From assembly GCF_022539665.2 (NCBI RefSeq), contig NC_081333.1, positions 12,088,971 to 12,152,970 on the forward strand: 64,000 nucleotides of DNA, in the 5' to 3' direction. A program made the translations under genes and the position numbers. Position 1 is the first letter of the stretch, and each line of letters begins with the position of its first letter. The notes below the pieces were generated by a model that saw nothing but the letters and a program-made list of their open reading frames with translations, did no database searches and was not told the DNA's origin. This document shows positions 45,957 through 57,393 of the stretch, piece after piece. This DNA is from Daphnia carinata. Its lineage: Eukaryota > Arthropoda > Branchiopoda > Diplostraca > Daphniidae.

Positions 45957-48754
45957 GCTGCTTGAATAGATAAATAGCCGCAATGCATTCGTGGCTGACA
46001 TTTCTATTCAGAGGTACGATTACTATACAAGTGTGTGTCTGTGTGTATATATAGCACAGACACACACATATAGAGATACACAATATGGCGTAACTGAATG
46101 TGGGCTTGTAACAAGAGAAGCGAGCCGAAGCGAGCCATCCGATCAAATTTCTATCTACGGCCATTTTCAGCCGAGAATTGTTTGGAAGGCATTTGAATTA
46201 TTTCTGAGATTCCAAATATTGATAAATACCTGTGGACCATGACTGTGTGTATGCTTTACGTTACCACGTCGCGAACAGTTCTCGATCGATGTATTCGACG
46301 ATAAGACGAGAGCAACGGTTTTTCATGGCGTCAGCGTTCAGTCAACTTTCGCTCGATAAATTGTTGTACACAATTTAATTGTTCCAACCTTTGCATCGAC
46401 CGCACAATGCGTCAACACAAGAAAACAATTTCAGGTTTTTATTGGTATGCAACTGCAAAATCAATCAGAAAATTAGGAAGACCTTTATATCATCCGTCTC
46501 CAGTACATCAACAACACAAGCAATGAGAAAGTGGATAGCATCAATGAGACCAAATAAAACTACCCTCAACTGTGATATGGTGTGATTTGAATTTCTTCTT
46601 TTACGTAGGCAACTACACTTTCGAATACGTGTATATAGCGTAGTGCTACTTTAGTTCGTGTGCATCAATACTTATACAAGCGGAGAATTTCATTTCATCC
46701 TAGTTTCAAGTAGGGGAAATCCTTTGTTACTGTGTCTATTTAAAAAAAAAAAGGATTGTCTTTTGTGTGGACTGTGACATTCTACAAACAAACGAAACAA
46801 GGCGAGCGAATTTCTACGCTGGAACGTTGGAGGTCTCGGCATTGCGCAGCGGACAAGGCGGGGTCAAAGCTAAAGGGAACTTTAATCAATGCGTATATTT
46901 TTACACGTAACACAAAGGACACATGTCACTGTGTCCGCAACGCAATGTAGAAAGTAGTGAACTAGAAAAAAGAGAGGAGAGAAACACGGTGCGTGGATTA
47001 CATTGAAAAATGGCCCGTCTCCATCCTTCATGCCGGAATGTTTTGTTGTGAAGAAGATTCCTATTATATATGTATATATATATTTTTTCTAAAACATTTT
47101 CAACATTTTTGTTCGCCCCCTTCTTTTTAGTTCTCCTTCTCTTGATGTTGATCTACAAGTGGCTGTTGGTGACCGCCGTGTTCATGCGCTCTGCATATAT
47201 ACATGGCCGCGTGAATATCATTGTTGCATCCAGCTCATTATATCTATACATACCACAGCATTGGCCAAACAAAAGGATAGACAATAAGAAAAAAAAACAA
47301 CGGAGCGGCCAGCAACAATTTGGAGGTTGTTTTCCATTATTCTTGTTTCGTCTCCTTTTTTCTTCTAGGTACAAAGGATCTCGTCAAGAGTTAAGGTGAA
47401 AGAACCGGTGACAGGTGAAATAAATCAGGGCGAAAGAAGAAGAAGAAGAAAAACTTGGAAATAAGAATGTGACGTCCTCAACTGAAAAGAAACAAGTGAA
47501 GCCATGCCACCAGCAGTGAATAGGCAAAGGCCAGCGCAAAAGGTAAAAAGAAAAAGTGGCAAGTTGATAATGTGTGAGGTGTCGAAAAGAGCAGGACCCT
47601 TTAGCCGCTTTGAAACGATGGATGAAGAGCTGCCTCTTTCGCCTCGTCTTTCTTTCAAATGTTTTTCTTCACCAACTCTTGAAGACCATCAGTGTCTCTT
47701 TTGCTTGTCGTATGAGCTATAGGCCCCCCCGCTAACTTGAACCTTCACAAAAAGGGGGACAAGCCCACCCTGACAATAGATTTCTCTCTTTTTTCTTTGT
47801 GTGTTTCTGTGTTAAAATGTCGATTGTTGTTTGACTATCTAAGCGGCGGGTCTGTGTACGGTGACCACACCGATGATATTCTTCTTTGCCACCCCATTTT
47901 CCACCATGGCTCTCCTCAGAAACGTGAAACATGGGAGGTGACTCGACCTGCACGCACGCTGTGATCGTGCAGACATTTGTCGGTCGACTAGATCAACTCC
48001 GGCTAGAGGAGAAGAGGCGGAGCTTGGAGGAAAAAAAAAAGCTTCCAGGATTTTCCCTTTTTATTTTTGTTTTCGCCTTATTTTCTTCTTCTTCACTGTG
48101 TGTGTATGTATCTCTCTTTCTTCTTTCAATCCGCTGCAAGGGCTATTCTGCCTAGACGAAGGTGAGGGGGAAGGCCGAGCCCGCTGTTCCGACTGGCGGT
48201 GGTGATGCTGCTAGTGGGTCTGCCAAGCCTCGCTCCGTTAGATTGAATATCTCACACAGTTATGACATTTGCCGCGACGGCTTTGCATCTCCCTCGCTCT
48301 CTCTCTCCCTGTCTATCTCCCTGCCCCCCTCCCCCTCTTCTCGCTATCCCTCGCCTCACTTGCTTTGCTCGGCGCTTGATTCACGGTGGGTGGTTTCAGG
48401 CAGAACGGACGCCGCCGTCGTCGCGCAGTGATCCATCGGTTCGCTCTGTTCGCTTCATCAGTCAGCATCCGGCTCTCTCGCTAACATATCTGACTCATTT
48501 TTCTTTCCCTTTTTTTCCCCTATTTGTTTTTTGTTGTTGTTGTTTTGACGGGACAGTTTTCAAATGGCCCGCGTCTTAATTGACATCGACCTGTGACGGT
48601 GAAGAACCGAGTGGCTTAGGTGATTCGTTTTGTCGTGCGTCTAAGTGTCCGCTGCAACACAAGTGCCCAAGTTCAACCGCGATTGGCTATTCTTTTCATC
48701 CGTATCACGTTCCATGCCCCAATTATCAGCCTGTCGTCCACTCACGAGCACGTC

Positions 48755-48825
48755 ATGGTCACCAGGAATCTCCTAAGCGTTCCATCCGTCCTTGTTCTGA
48801 TCGTCGTTTGTTTTTTCACTAACAG
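48755..48825 (+). CDS. Wnt10: Wnt10 coding exon 1 (signal peptide), inferred
   Basis: ATG at 48755 (context GTCATGG) is the first ATG in its frame and opens MVTRNLLSVPSVLVLIVV, a good signal peptide. An AG|GTATAG donor at 48825/48826 leaves phase 2. The next exon's first usable acceptor (AACAG at 49737-49741) restores the long Wnt10 frame. The only homology-level support is the signal-peptide character, because this part of Wnt10 is not conserved. Confidence 0.72.
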
Positions 48826-51800
48826 GTATAGCGCTAAATGTTATCTATTGTTATTTTAAACGTAAAACGTAGAGAAATGGCGATACCAATGACGTCAGTC
48901 CAACATTTTGCATTAAACAGCGGAGCTATTATAGATTGTTTCATGTTTCAGTGGAATACCGCAACGATGGGGGGTTTAAATTTGAAACTGAACACCTGGG
49001 TGGCTTTGATGACGGTTATAACGAACGCCATCAAATAATGAACGTGCATCGCCTAATTAGACGTTCCCCGTTTGCTCCGTGAACGCCGGTGAACTTGTCG
49101 GCCCATCTACCCATGCATCCAATAACCATCCCTCCCATGAGTTGCCTGTTAAAGTTAAAAAGGCAAGTTAGCCCGTGACGACCTGAAGGGGGAATGCGCC
49201 CTCCCACATCTTTCTCATTCCTCCCTCTGTTTATAGACGTCTACACTCGTTAACATTAAACTCCGGTGTTATATATTGTGATGTGTCTATTGCGCTTTGA
49301 TCTGTGCGGCTCTTATATCGAAGGGCCGGCGTAGCAGAATGGGGTTAGTCGACGTATACTTAATACCTCAAAACAAAAAAAAAACCAGAGAGCTGAAAAA
49401 AAAGCCTTGTCTTTTTGAATTTATTTCGACTTGTAACTTTACCCTCCACCCCGTAAGTGGTCGTTATCGCTGTCAAAACTTTCGAACCCAACTCATGGCC
49501 GTGAAAGTTTAAGAGCTGCGGCTGGATGCAATTACATAAAGAGATCCATCGCTGCACTTGTTATCCGACACACGTCAAGTCAGAGTCATTGTATTGCCAG
49601 CGTTTACATTCTAATAACGAGCCATCATCGCTCACTGGTTTAATGAATGTTGATTATGTTCTTTTTACGACTGCTATATTTTTATGGGTTTTTTCTTTTT
49701 TTTTTTTTTTGTTGTTGCTCGACGTGAACGAAATATAACAGCCATGCAGGTGCTGACACGAATAGTTTCAATCGACGAACGAGCAGTGGGAAAACATCGT
49801 TGATGCGGCGATCGGATCTGTTGCTGAGCAGCAATTCCCTGATGAATATTCGACGAAAACCGGACGAGAAGAGAAGACAAAAGGAGGACAAATATTTCTA
49901 CAATTCCGTGATGGAAAGGCAGCGGCGTAAACCGCGTCCGACCAGCGCCATTTGTAAAAACTTTCCCGGTCTAAGCAAAAAACAGCTGGAGCTCTGTTTC
50001 CGCTATCCGGACGTCATGTCGGCCGCAATCCAGGGCCTTCAGCTGGCCGTCAACGAATGCCAATTCCAGTTCCAGAAGCACCGCTGGAACTGTTCGGCCC
50101 TGGAGAGGAAGAATCGCAACCCCCACAGTAGCAACTTTCTACAGAAAGGTAAAATAAAAAACTGTACCAACTTTTAATGAACTCACTCGAACACATTCCT
50201 TTGCGTGTATTTTACTAACAACACCCAAAAAAAAAAAAATAATAATATTTTTGCATAAAAAACCATTACCGGTTATTCGATATGCAATCTATGTATGGGG
50301 AGAAGATGATAGCCATCAGTGATATAGCCTTTGGTTGTAATAATCCGATTCCGCCTCTTTCCATTTACTGATGGATCTCGCCCTCGAAATCGTTGTGCTA
50401 CGATGGCAATTGGATATTTCGTAAGTATCGAACAATGCGTTTGAACCCCCCAAGCTGTTACTATTATCGATGAAAGGAAGAACAAGACGTCAACCAAATA
50501 ACGAAGAAAACAACACACACACAAAAAAGCGATGGTTATCAAACAAGAGAAAAAAAGGAAACCCTAAAGCGTCATGTTCAGACAATCATCAGTGAGCGAG
50601 CAAGTTTTTCTTGGCTTTTTTTTTTCGGTTAAAGGTAGAGGGGAGACGATTTCTTCACATCAACAACACGCACAAGAGCAACGTATACACACACATATAA
50701 AAAATGTATTTCATCGGGATGAATGGACGCGCTTGGTTCGCTTTTGACAAGAAACCCCCCAGACTGGTTTTCTTCTCTCTTGTTTCTTCTGAATGTAACC
50801 AAGAGGTCCGTGTCTATTGTAGCCGCTTCGTCCTGGAACTATTGAAATGGCTGTATGTGAACGTGACGCGATAGTAAGCAGCAGCTTGTTGCATGTGCCA
50901 CCTTTTCTTTCTCTGTCCCCGAAGAATGTCGCTTATTAAACGAGAGCTAAGACATTTTGAGAAATGCCTACTTGTATTGGGTGTCGAGGGCTTTTCATCC
51001 TTTTTTCTTTTTTGTCCTCCGAGTTCTATATGTATTTATAATCTAAACGTTTCATGTAAACGCCCTACAAGAGAAGCTCAACACCACAGATTTCAGCTGG
51101 CAAAAAAGGGTCCCGACCGTGTCGAATCGATTGACTCACGTCGCTATAGCTAACATACAATTAGAGATTCGTCAGCTGGTAACGGTTTCTAGGTTTTTTC
51201 ATGTGAGAGATGTGAGAGGGTACTCCGAAAAGAGAGTGACATCTGCGTAAAGCTCGGAAGCTTTCGTTTTCCTTTTTTCTACGTGGTCATGTCTCAATTC
51301 TCATGGCTATCTCTCGCATTTTGCCTCTCCTTCCTCGCATCCACCGGACATGTCCAGATTTATGTTTCTCTAGAATAGAGCATTCTTTTGCGTCTTTCAT
51401 TTTGGATAAGGTCTTGATCGTCTCATGTGGTGGATAGACGTAATCTATACGGACTAGGACCGGTAGCCTCTTGTCGACGTTAGCAAACGCGCTCGGCGGT
51501 CGTGTTTCTATAATGAAAGCCCTCGCGATTCAATGATGGATGCAATCGGTGCATTTTTTTAGAGAGAGAAAAATATGCAGATCTTGACAGATCGTTTTCA
51601 ATGAACTGGTAGCGGAACGGTTTCGAGTTTGCCAGGTCCATTAATTATATTGCCATCTTTATCTTCTTGCGCTAGCCTATAATGGATCTCTTCTTTATTT
51701 TTTATGACGTGATGCGCTTTTCTCGGACAGCAGAATTTGACTAGCGGGGTCCACCTGGAACTCTGGCAACACGTACAATAGTCAGAAATGCAGGGGGGAA

Positions 51801-54800
51801 AGAATAAGGATAAAAAGAAAAATAGGAACAAAAGCAAAATACGAAATCAAGAATAACATGGAAGTCCGTTCTTTCGAGGATGTTATTTCTTTTGTGAGCG
51901 CGTCGTCGTGGCAGATACGGATGCGTGTTCGGCTGGGTGGTCTGACCATTCAAACTGCCGGGCTCTCTCTGATGATCTGGATAATATACTCAACAGAGAG
52001 GGAAAATAGAAATGGAAAAGAAAAGAAGAAGAAGAAGAGGGATAAAAGACAGAATGAGTCTAAGAAAAAAAAAGGGGCAACACACACACACAAAAGCGGA
52101 AAATGAAAAAAAAGCTACACGGGGGCCCTTGTCGATTGAGACCCGAGTGAGAGAAAGAGGCACAATCGATCAATAAGGGCATGATGAGGCCGAAAAATGG
52201 TGTCTTAGAAAGAAAACAAAAATTTTTTCGGGAACGAACCGCGACCTGCTGCTGTTCTCATCTTTGCATTTCTTTGGGTAGTCTCGCGATTAGCATCATC
52301 ATCATCCGCATACACATGAGGCCTTCATCTGGCTGAGGGGAAAGGGCCACGGCTACGGTGTTATGTATAAATTAGTTATTGCGTCCCAATGTATGTAGAA
52401 GAATCCTCCAAAAGAAAAAGAAAAGAAAACTAAAAGGCAACGATATTTTCGTGGAATTTTGTAAATCACGCTTGATAATACCGACCTCCAGTCTGGGTCT
52501 CATTTCATCCTCCTGCCTCTCAGTGGAATTTAGAAAATCGGCTGTGTAGTCACGCTAATCATTGATAATTTAAAATGGCCTGTTTTTCCAGAAACGGATA
52601 TGCCAAGTAAGCCATTTTTAAAACATACGTCTAAAAAAGGTTTCTAGACGTTGTCGTGCTTGGAGGTTTTGAACATGCCGCGGTTGAACCTGACCAATTA
52701 TTGAAGTAAAAAAAAAAAGAATACAGCTACACAGAGATTGCGGCATGGAAATTTGACGTTGCTGCCTTCTAAATTTCATGAGAGTTACCTTGAAAAGTGA
52801 TTGCGCATCTTGTTTCAGCTTCCCCCCTTTCTTATACCATAGCGCAGAAATGAAGGTGAATAACATGGGATCAATGTGCGTTGTAACGTGTAATCATCCG
52901 GGGCTACATTTCACTCCGCCTTTATCAAGACGTTACCGTGTTGTAATGCAATAATGATACAAGAAAAATGTATAGTACGTGTACACCTATACAAGTGGCT
53001 AGCGCTTCTTGTGTGGTAAATGTCAAGTTATAAACGGACAATGGCGCACTCCAAAAGCTTCGTTATTTTTGCTATAGTGAGTTGCTTCTTCAAGCGAGTA
53101 AAAAAAAATGTTCGTGGACGTAGACGGACAAAAAAAACATGTTTATTGACACTTATCCGAAACATTAGCCAAGTGGAAAAGAAGACACGCATTACCTTTT
53201 ACATTGAGATTTAACACTGAGGAGACAGCTATTTTCCCCTCATCCAGATGTTATTCAAATATTTTTTGGTCTTGTTCCATCTCGTCTGTGGTTTAGTGAG
53301 CCCAAAGAGATTATCACCGTACAAACGTTCAATCTGATAAGGATGTCACCTCAACATACAGCGAATGTCTAACATTTTCTTTACAATTCAATTGCCTCCC
53401 CACAGCATTTAAATCTTGACAATTATAATTGTGTTCTTTTAGGTTATAGGGAAACGGCGTTCGCGTACGCTGTTTCCTCCGCTGGAGTGGCTCACTCCGT
53501 ATCGAAGGCATGCGGCCAGGGCAAGTTGGAATCGTGCGGCTGCGACCCGAAGAGCCAGCGCGGTAGCGGCGGCGGAGTTGACTTTGGTCCATCGGCGACT
53601 CTATCCGATTGGCGCTGGAGCGGTTGCTCGCACAATATGGATTTCGGCGTGAAATTCTCCCGCTTTTTACTTGATTCACGCCAGCGCGGACAGGATATCC
53701 ATTCGCGGATTCACTTGCACAACAGTCACGTCGGACGAACCGTAAGTCGTACACTCGTTTTTTTCTTCTAGGGTACTCGACCTCCCAAAAATGTAGACCG
53801 AAAAAGTTTAAAGGGGAGTTCTAATGCCATTAAAGTCTCAAAAAAAAAATGCCCGTCGATAAGCTTGGAAACTGTTAGATCCAATTAGACAGAGCCTCTC
53901 GCATGCGTTACACGGTCGTGTGAAGCCTGAAAAGAACATAATCTGACAATCATATGCAAGAGAAGTCTTTTTTATTTTGAACAGAACAAACTCTGAAGGA
54001 ATAGGATTTGCTTTTTCCTGTCCCACATTCTTTCTCCTTCTTCCACTTTGCTTTCGGTTCCGTTTTAGATTTTGAGAGTTGGAAAAAAAAATAATTGCTC
54101 ACCGCCATCTGTTTTTGGTGGCTAATTCATCGCACGGCCGTCTCAATAGTTGGTCGACAGTCTCGACTGATGGCTAAACCTGAAGGCGCAGTCGTAGCGA
54201 ACCGACGGCGCATCCAACGCCTCATAAGTTGCCCTTGATTACTATGCTTTGGCTCCTCTCTCTGTCTGTCTCTCTCTCTCTCTCGACTTAATTGAGCGTG
54301 AAATTGCTAAGTGGCCCCTCTCCGCAAGAGTGGAAAAATATTTAAGCGTCAAAATATGGGGATGGAAGGGGGAGGAGGAGGTAGGCGGAGGGAATGGAGG
54401 AGTCGGACCGCCGTGAGAGTCATATTCTTCTCGCCGTTGACCTGCCCTTAATGGATCAATCTAAGCCACTCTATCCGTCTCTGATGATTATGACTACATC
54501 AAGGTGGTGGGAGCCAATTCCGAGATCCGATGTAAATGCCACGGCATGTCCGGCTCTTGCGAGATGAAGACGTGCTGGAAGGCGGTGCCCGAATTCCGGC
54601 GTGTCGGTTCCGTCCTCAAGGAGCGGTTCAACCAGGCCGTCTTGGTGGATCAGTCGCAGCTGGGCAACGAGGCCGGGAGCAGTAGCAAAGGACGACAGTT
54701 CGCCAGACGCATCCGCGACACCGACCTCCTCTTCTACGAACGCTCGCCGAATTTCTGCGAAGAAAAACCCGACGTCGACTACCCGGGAATTACGGGACGC

Positions 54801-54974
54801 CGGTGCAACAAGACGGGCGACGACCTGGACAATTGCCAATCGCTTTGCTGCGGACGCGGCTACAACGTCATCCGCCAGAAGCGCACCGAACGCTGTCACT
54901 GTCGGTTCCACTGGTGTTGCTCGGTCGTTTGCAACAATTGCACCGTCGAGCAATGGGTCACCGTCTGCAAATAA
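48755..54974 (+). CDS. Wnt10: Wnt10, secreted Wnt ligand (4 coding exons, 415 aa)
   Basis: Acylated Frizzled ligand of the Wnt10 subfamily. Coding exons: 48755-48825, 49742-50148, 53443-53741, 54504-54974; phases 2, 1, 0; GT-AG introns. A signal peptide (about 1-23, core VLVLIVVCFF) precedes a Lys/Arg/Ser-rich spacer to about residue 93. The Wnt core then begins with ICKNFPGLSKKQLELCFRYPDV, typical of Wnt10. Further markers are CQFQFQKHRWNCS, KGYRETAFAYAVSSAGVAHSV and WRWSGCSHNMDFG. The cluster [18 protein letters not shown] has the acylated serine at about 275. The end has CCGRGYNV, HCRFHWCCSVVCNNC and VTVCK-stop. It is longer than Wnt1 and Wnt6 because of the spacer and an insert rich in Gly/Ser near SQRGSGGGVDFG. 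It is transcribed away from Wnt6 and toward ninaC. Subfamily assignment is secure; the first exon is less so. Confidence 0.94.
48826..49741 (+). other. Wnt10: Wnt10 intron 1
   Basis: 916-base intron ending in a long T tract (49691-49710) and AACAG. A second AG lies 8 bases further on (49748-49749) but would break the phase with exon 1. Confidence 0.7.
50149..53442 (+). other. Wnt10: Wnt10 intron 2
   Basis: 3.3 kb phase-1 intron splitting the Gly codon before YRETAF. It contains A/T runs and short CA tracts (for example 50512-50522 and 52081-52092) and no recognised gene. Confidence 0.85.
53742..54503 (+). other. Wnt10: Wnt10 intron 3
   Basis: 762-base phase-0 intron between HVGRT and VVGANSEIRCKCHG. 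A CT-rich microsatellite lies near 54256-54284. Confidence 0.85.
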
Positions 54975-57393
54975 ATTCGTTTTTCCCCCAACTCATTTCG
55001 TTACCTGTCTGTTTGTCCATGTCCGTTCTTGTGTCACTTCTCACCAAGTGGAAAAAAAAACAGGTCCGTCTTATCTTTTGCCATGTCATTGCACTTGTTT
55101 TATTAGGATAAGATCCGATTTCGTGCTGTCGTTCTCAATTTACGTTACAATAATTATGTATACATACTGTATGAAATATATAGAAAAAAAAGTGTTTGGC
55201 CGAATATACCCCGGTGCTATATTTGCTTATCTTTGTAATGTGTAAACATGTTCTAACCCATCACCAGTATCAACTGACTGTCGATCTCTTTGTCGAGAAA
55301 ACAATAATAAATAAATATATATACTGTGTACAGACATCATCCCGTACAGCTGAACAACTCAAACGAGAATAATCCTGTGCATTTGGGAATAGCATGTCAT
55401 CTATTATGCATGGGTGTAGTGAAATTGCATGCACTGGTAATCTACATGAGGAAATGAGACAACGATAGGCGAGAGAGGGGGGGACAGTTGAAATCTTATT
55501 TTAGAACGGGACATCAAAGGAATAATCTTGGATCGACGAGTAAATTGGGCAGATGGCATCCTCATACCGACTGGCAGCAGATGATTGCTCTTAAGTGACA
55601 TACTCAACTACTAAGAGTAGTAAAGCTCTTTCTGCCGCCCCCTCATCTCCCCCTTTTTTTTCAGCATCCACTCATTTCCGAAAAAGTCTGCTACAAAAAG
55701 AAGGGAAAAAAATTCAAAATAATGAAGCAAAAAAATGAAAACGCTGGCCCAGCCAGAAAAGGGGGAGGAAACAGCGGACCCAGCTCTCTGGTGGGCCACG
55801 GCTAACGATAAAGATCACACTGAGCGCCGCATATAATGACGATGGTTGATGTAACGGACAATGCCAGTCGGTGCCAAGCTGATTTCTACCCTCTCTCTCT
55901 CTCTCTTTACCAGTTCCACGTAAGTGTGTGTATCTACATGTGTGTAAAAGAGGGATAGCCAAAAAAACCTATCGCACTCAAACGTACGCAAAGGGAAAAA
56001 AAGGAGAGAAAACAGAGAGAACGTACGCAATAGATTGAAAGAAAGAATCTGAAGGGGAACGAGAGATCCGCCTCTTCACTCTTCCAAGCAGACGCGACGT
56101 AGAACACATTTACACAGAGACATACACCGTCGAGAAGAGAGCCAAATATAAATACAAAAAAAAAGAAGAATTTAGATAAATATTCAGTTGAAAGCTTCTC
56201 ATTATGTGTGGCGTAGCGATCTAGTTGATAAACTCAGCGGACCCCGTCAATTTTCGCTGGGGGAGTCAGATTTGTGTACTATTTGAGAAGATAAGGCCGG
56301 TACCGACGCTAGCCAATCATGAAGAAGTTTTTAGCTTCTTCTTCAACAATTCCTAACCCCCCCCACCTTCCCCTCTCTATGCTTCTAACATCCAATGAGC
56401 CTGTCACTGTCTATCAACATCTCTGATCGACGCTCCGTCCGGAGTAGCCGCATCGCATTGAGACCCTGGGAAAAACTGATCTACGCCCCCCCAATTCACA
56501 GCGAACGACGAGCTGGCCTTTCCCCGTTGTCGATGACTATTGACATTCTTGTTTTCACAAAATGTTAACATCCTGATGGAAAATTAATCTAGATAGCAAA
56601 GAAAAACGTGTAAGCAAATATGAAGGTATTAAGTTCTGAAAAGATGACTCTTGTGGCCTTAAAAGCACTGATTATTCTCTCACCTTTTCTTTTTGTCGTC
56701 CTTATGCTAATACCAAGTCACTGCTCAGAGAAAAGTCTTTTTGAATTTAAAGTTTTCAAAATCATCAAAGGAAAATGGGACCTGACAGTGAAGTTGAGCT
56801 ACGTAGCTGGGAGACGTACTAGTCCTCGTTCATAATCCAATTGTTGTTAATGAGATCCACTGTGGACGGTGGAACTAATTGGTGTAGTAGCACAGTGGAA
56901 TAGTTGGCAATTAGAGTCAGAGCAAAGAGGAAATCACGCGATGAAGAAACTGCGAATTTAAACCAACGCCGAGGGGAAGCGGCTTCCCGGTTTCATTTCT
57001 TTTCTCGTGCACCCTTTTTATTTTACCATCATACATACTTACTGACTGACATTTCTACCGTGTTAGGCCGTCCTCTGTTCGCACAACTAACAAGATTAAA
57101 CCCTGTGTCCTCCCTCTGACAAGACTATCGTGAAAATTCGTCTTTGTATTGGACTATTTCTAGCTCGGTACCCCAACCAGTTGGCTCCGGTACTTCGTTT
57201 GAAGTCGACCAAGACAAGGTCGTCCCAACTTGGTCGGGAAAAAAAATTCAATTTTGTTTGTTGAAGTTCACCCTGCAAACCATTCGCTAACTTTTTTAGC
57301 CAACTAGTTTCAATAGCAAATGACCTGGTCGTGTTTTTGATCATCTGTAGAAAACTGGCAGCATAGACTAACGAAGAAACAAAAATAAAAATC
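54975..57393. other. intergenic region between Wnt10 and ninaC
   Basis: 2.4 kb containing the Wnt10 3' UTR and the ninaC promoter/5' UTR. Overlapping AATAAA signals lie at 55306-55315. A CT tract is near 55892-55908. The 71-codon frame at 56620-56835, with a hydrophobic N-terminus, has no recognisable family and is not called as a gene. Confidence 0.75.
55306..55315 (+). promoter_or_regulatory. Wnt10 poly(A) signals (two overlapping AATAAA)
   Basis: AATAAA at 55306-55311 and again at 55310-55315, about 330 bases after the Wnt10 stop codon, in the sense orientation. Confidence 0.55.

Larger units (their letters stand above)
35965..48754. other. intergenic region between the 5' ends of Wnt6 and Wnt10
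   Basis: 12.8 kb between two divergent genes with no supported coding sequence. It holds the promoters and 5' UTRs of both, several CA microsatellites, a long TA tract and many homopolymers. The GC-richer stretch near 48160-48500, with CT repeats and an initiator-like TCAGTC at about 48460, is a plausible Wnt10 promoter/5' UTR. Open frames such as 37028-37408, 41932-42129, 45072-45506 and 46756-46950 show no recognisable domain. Confidence 0.7.

Noticed and set aside
49742-49750. Alternative acceptor for Wnt10 exon 2 at 49748-49749 (GCAG)
   Set aside because: Using it breaks the reading phase with the signal-peptide exon ending at 48825. The upstream AACAG keeps phase.
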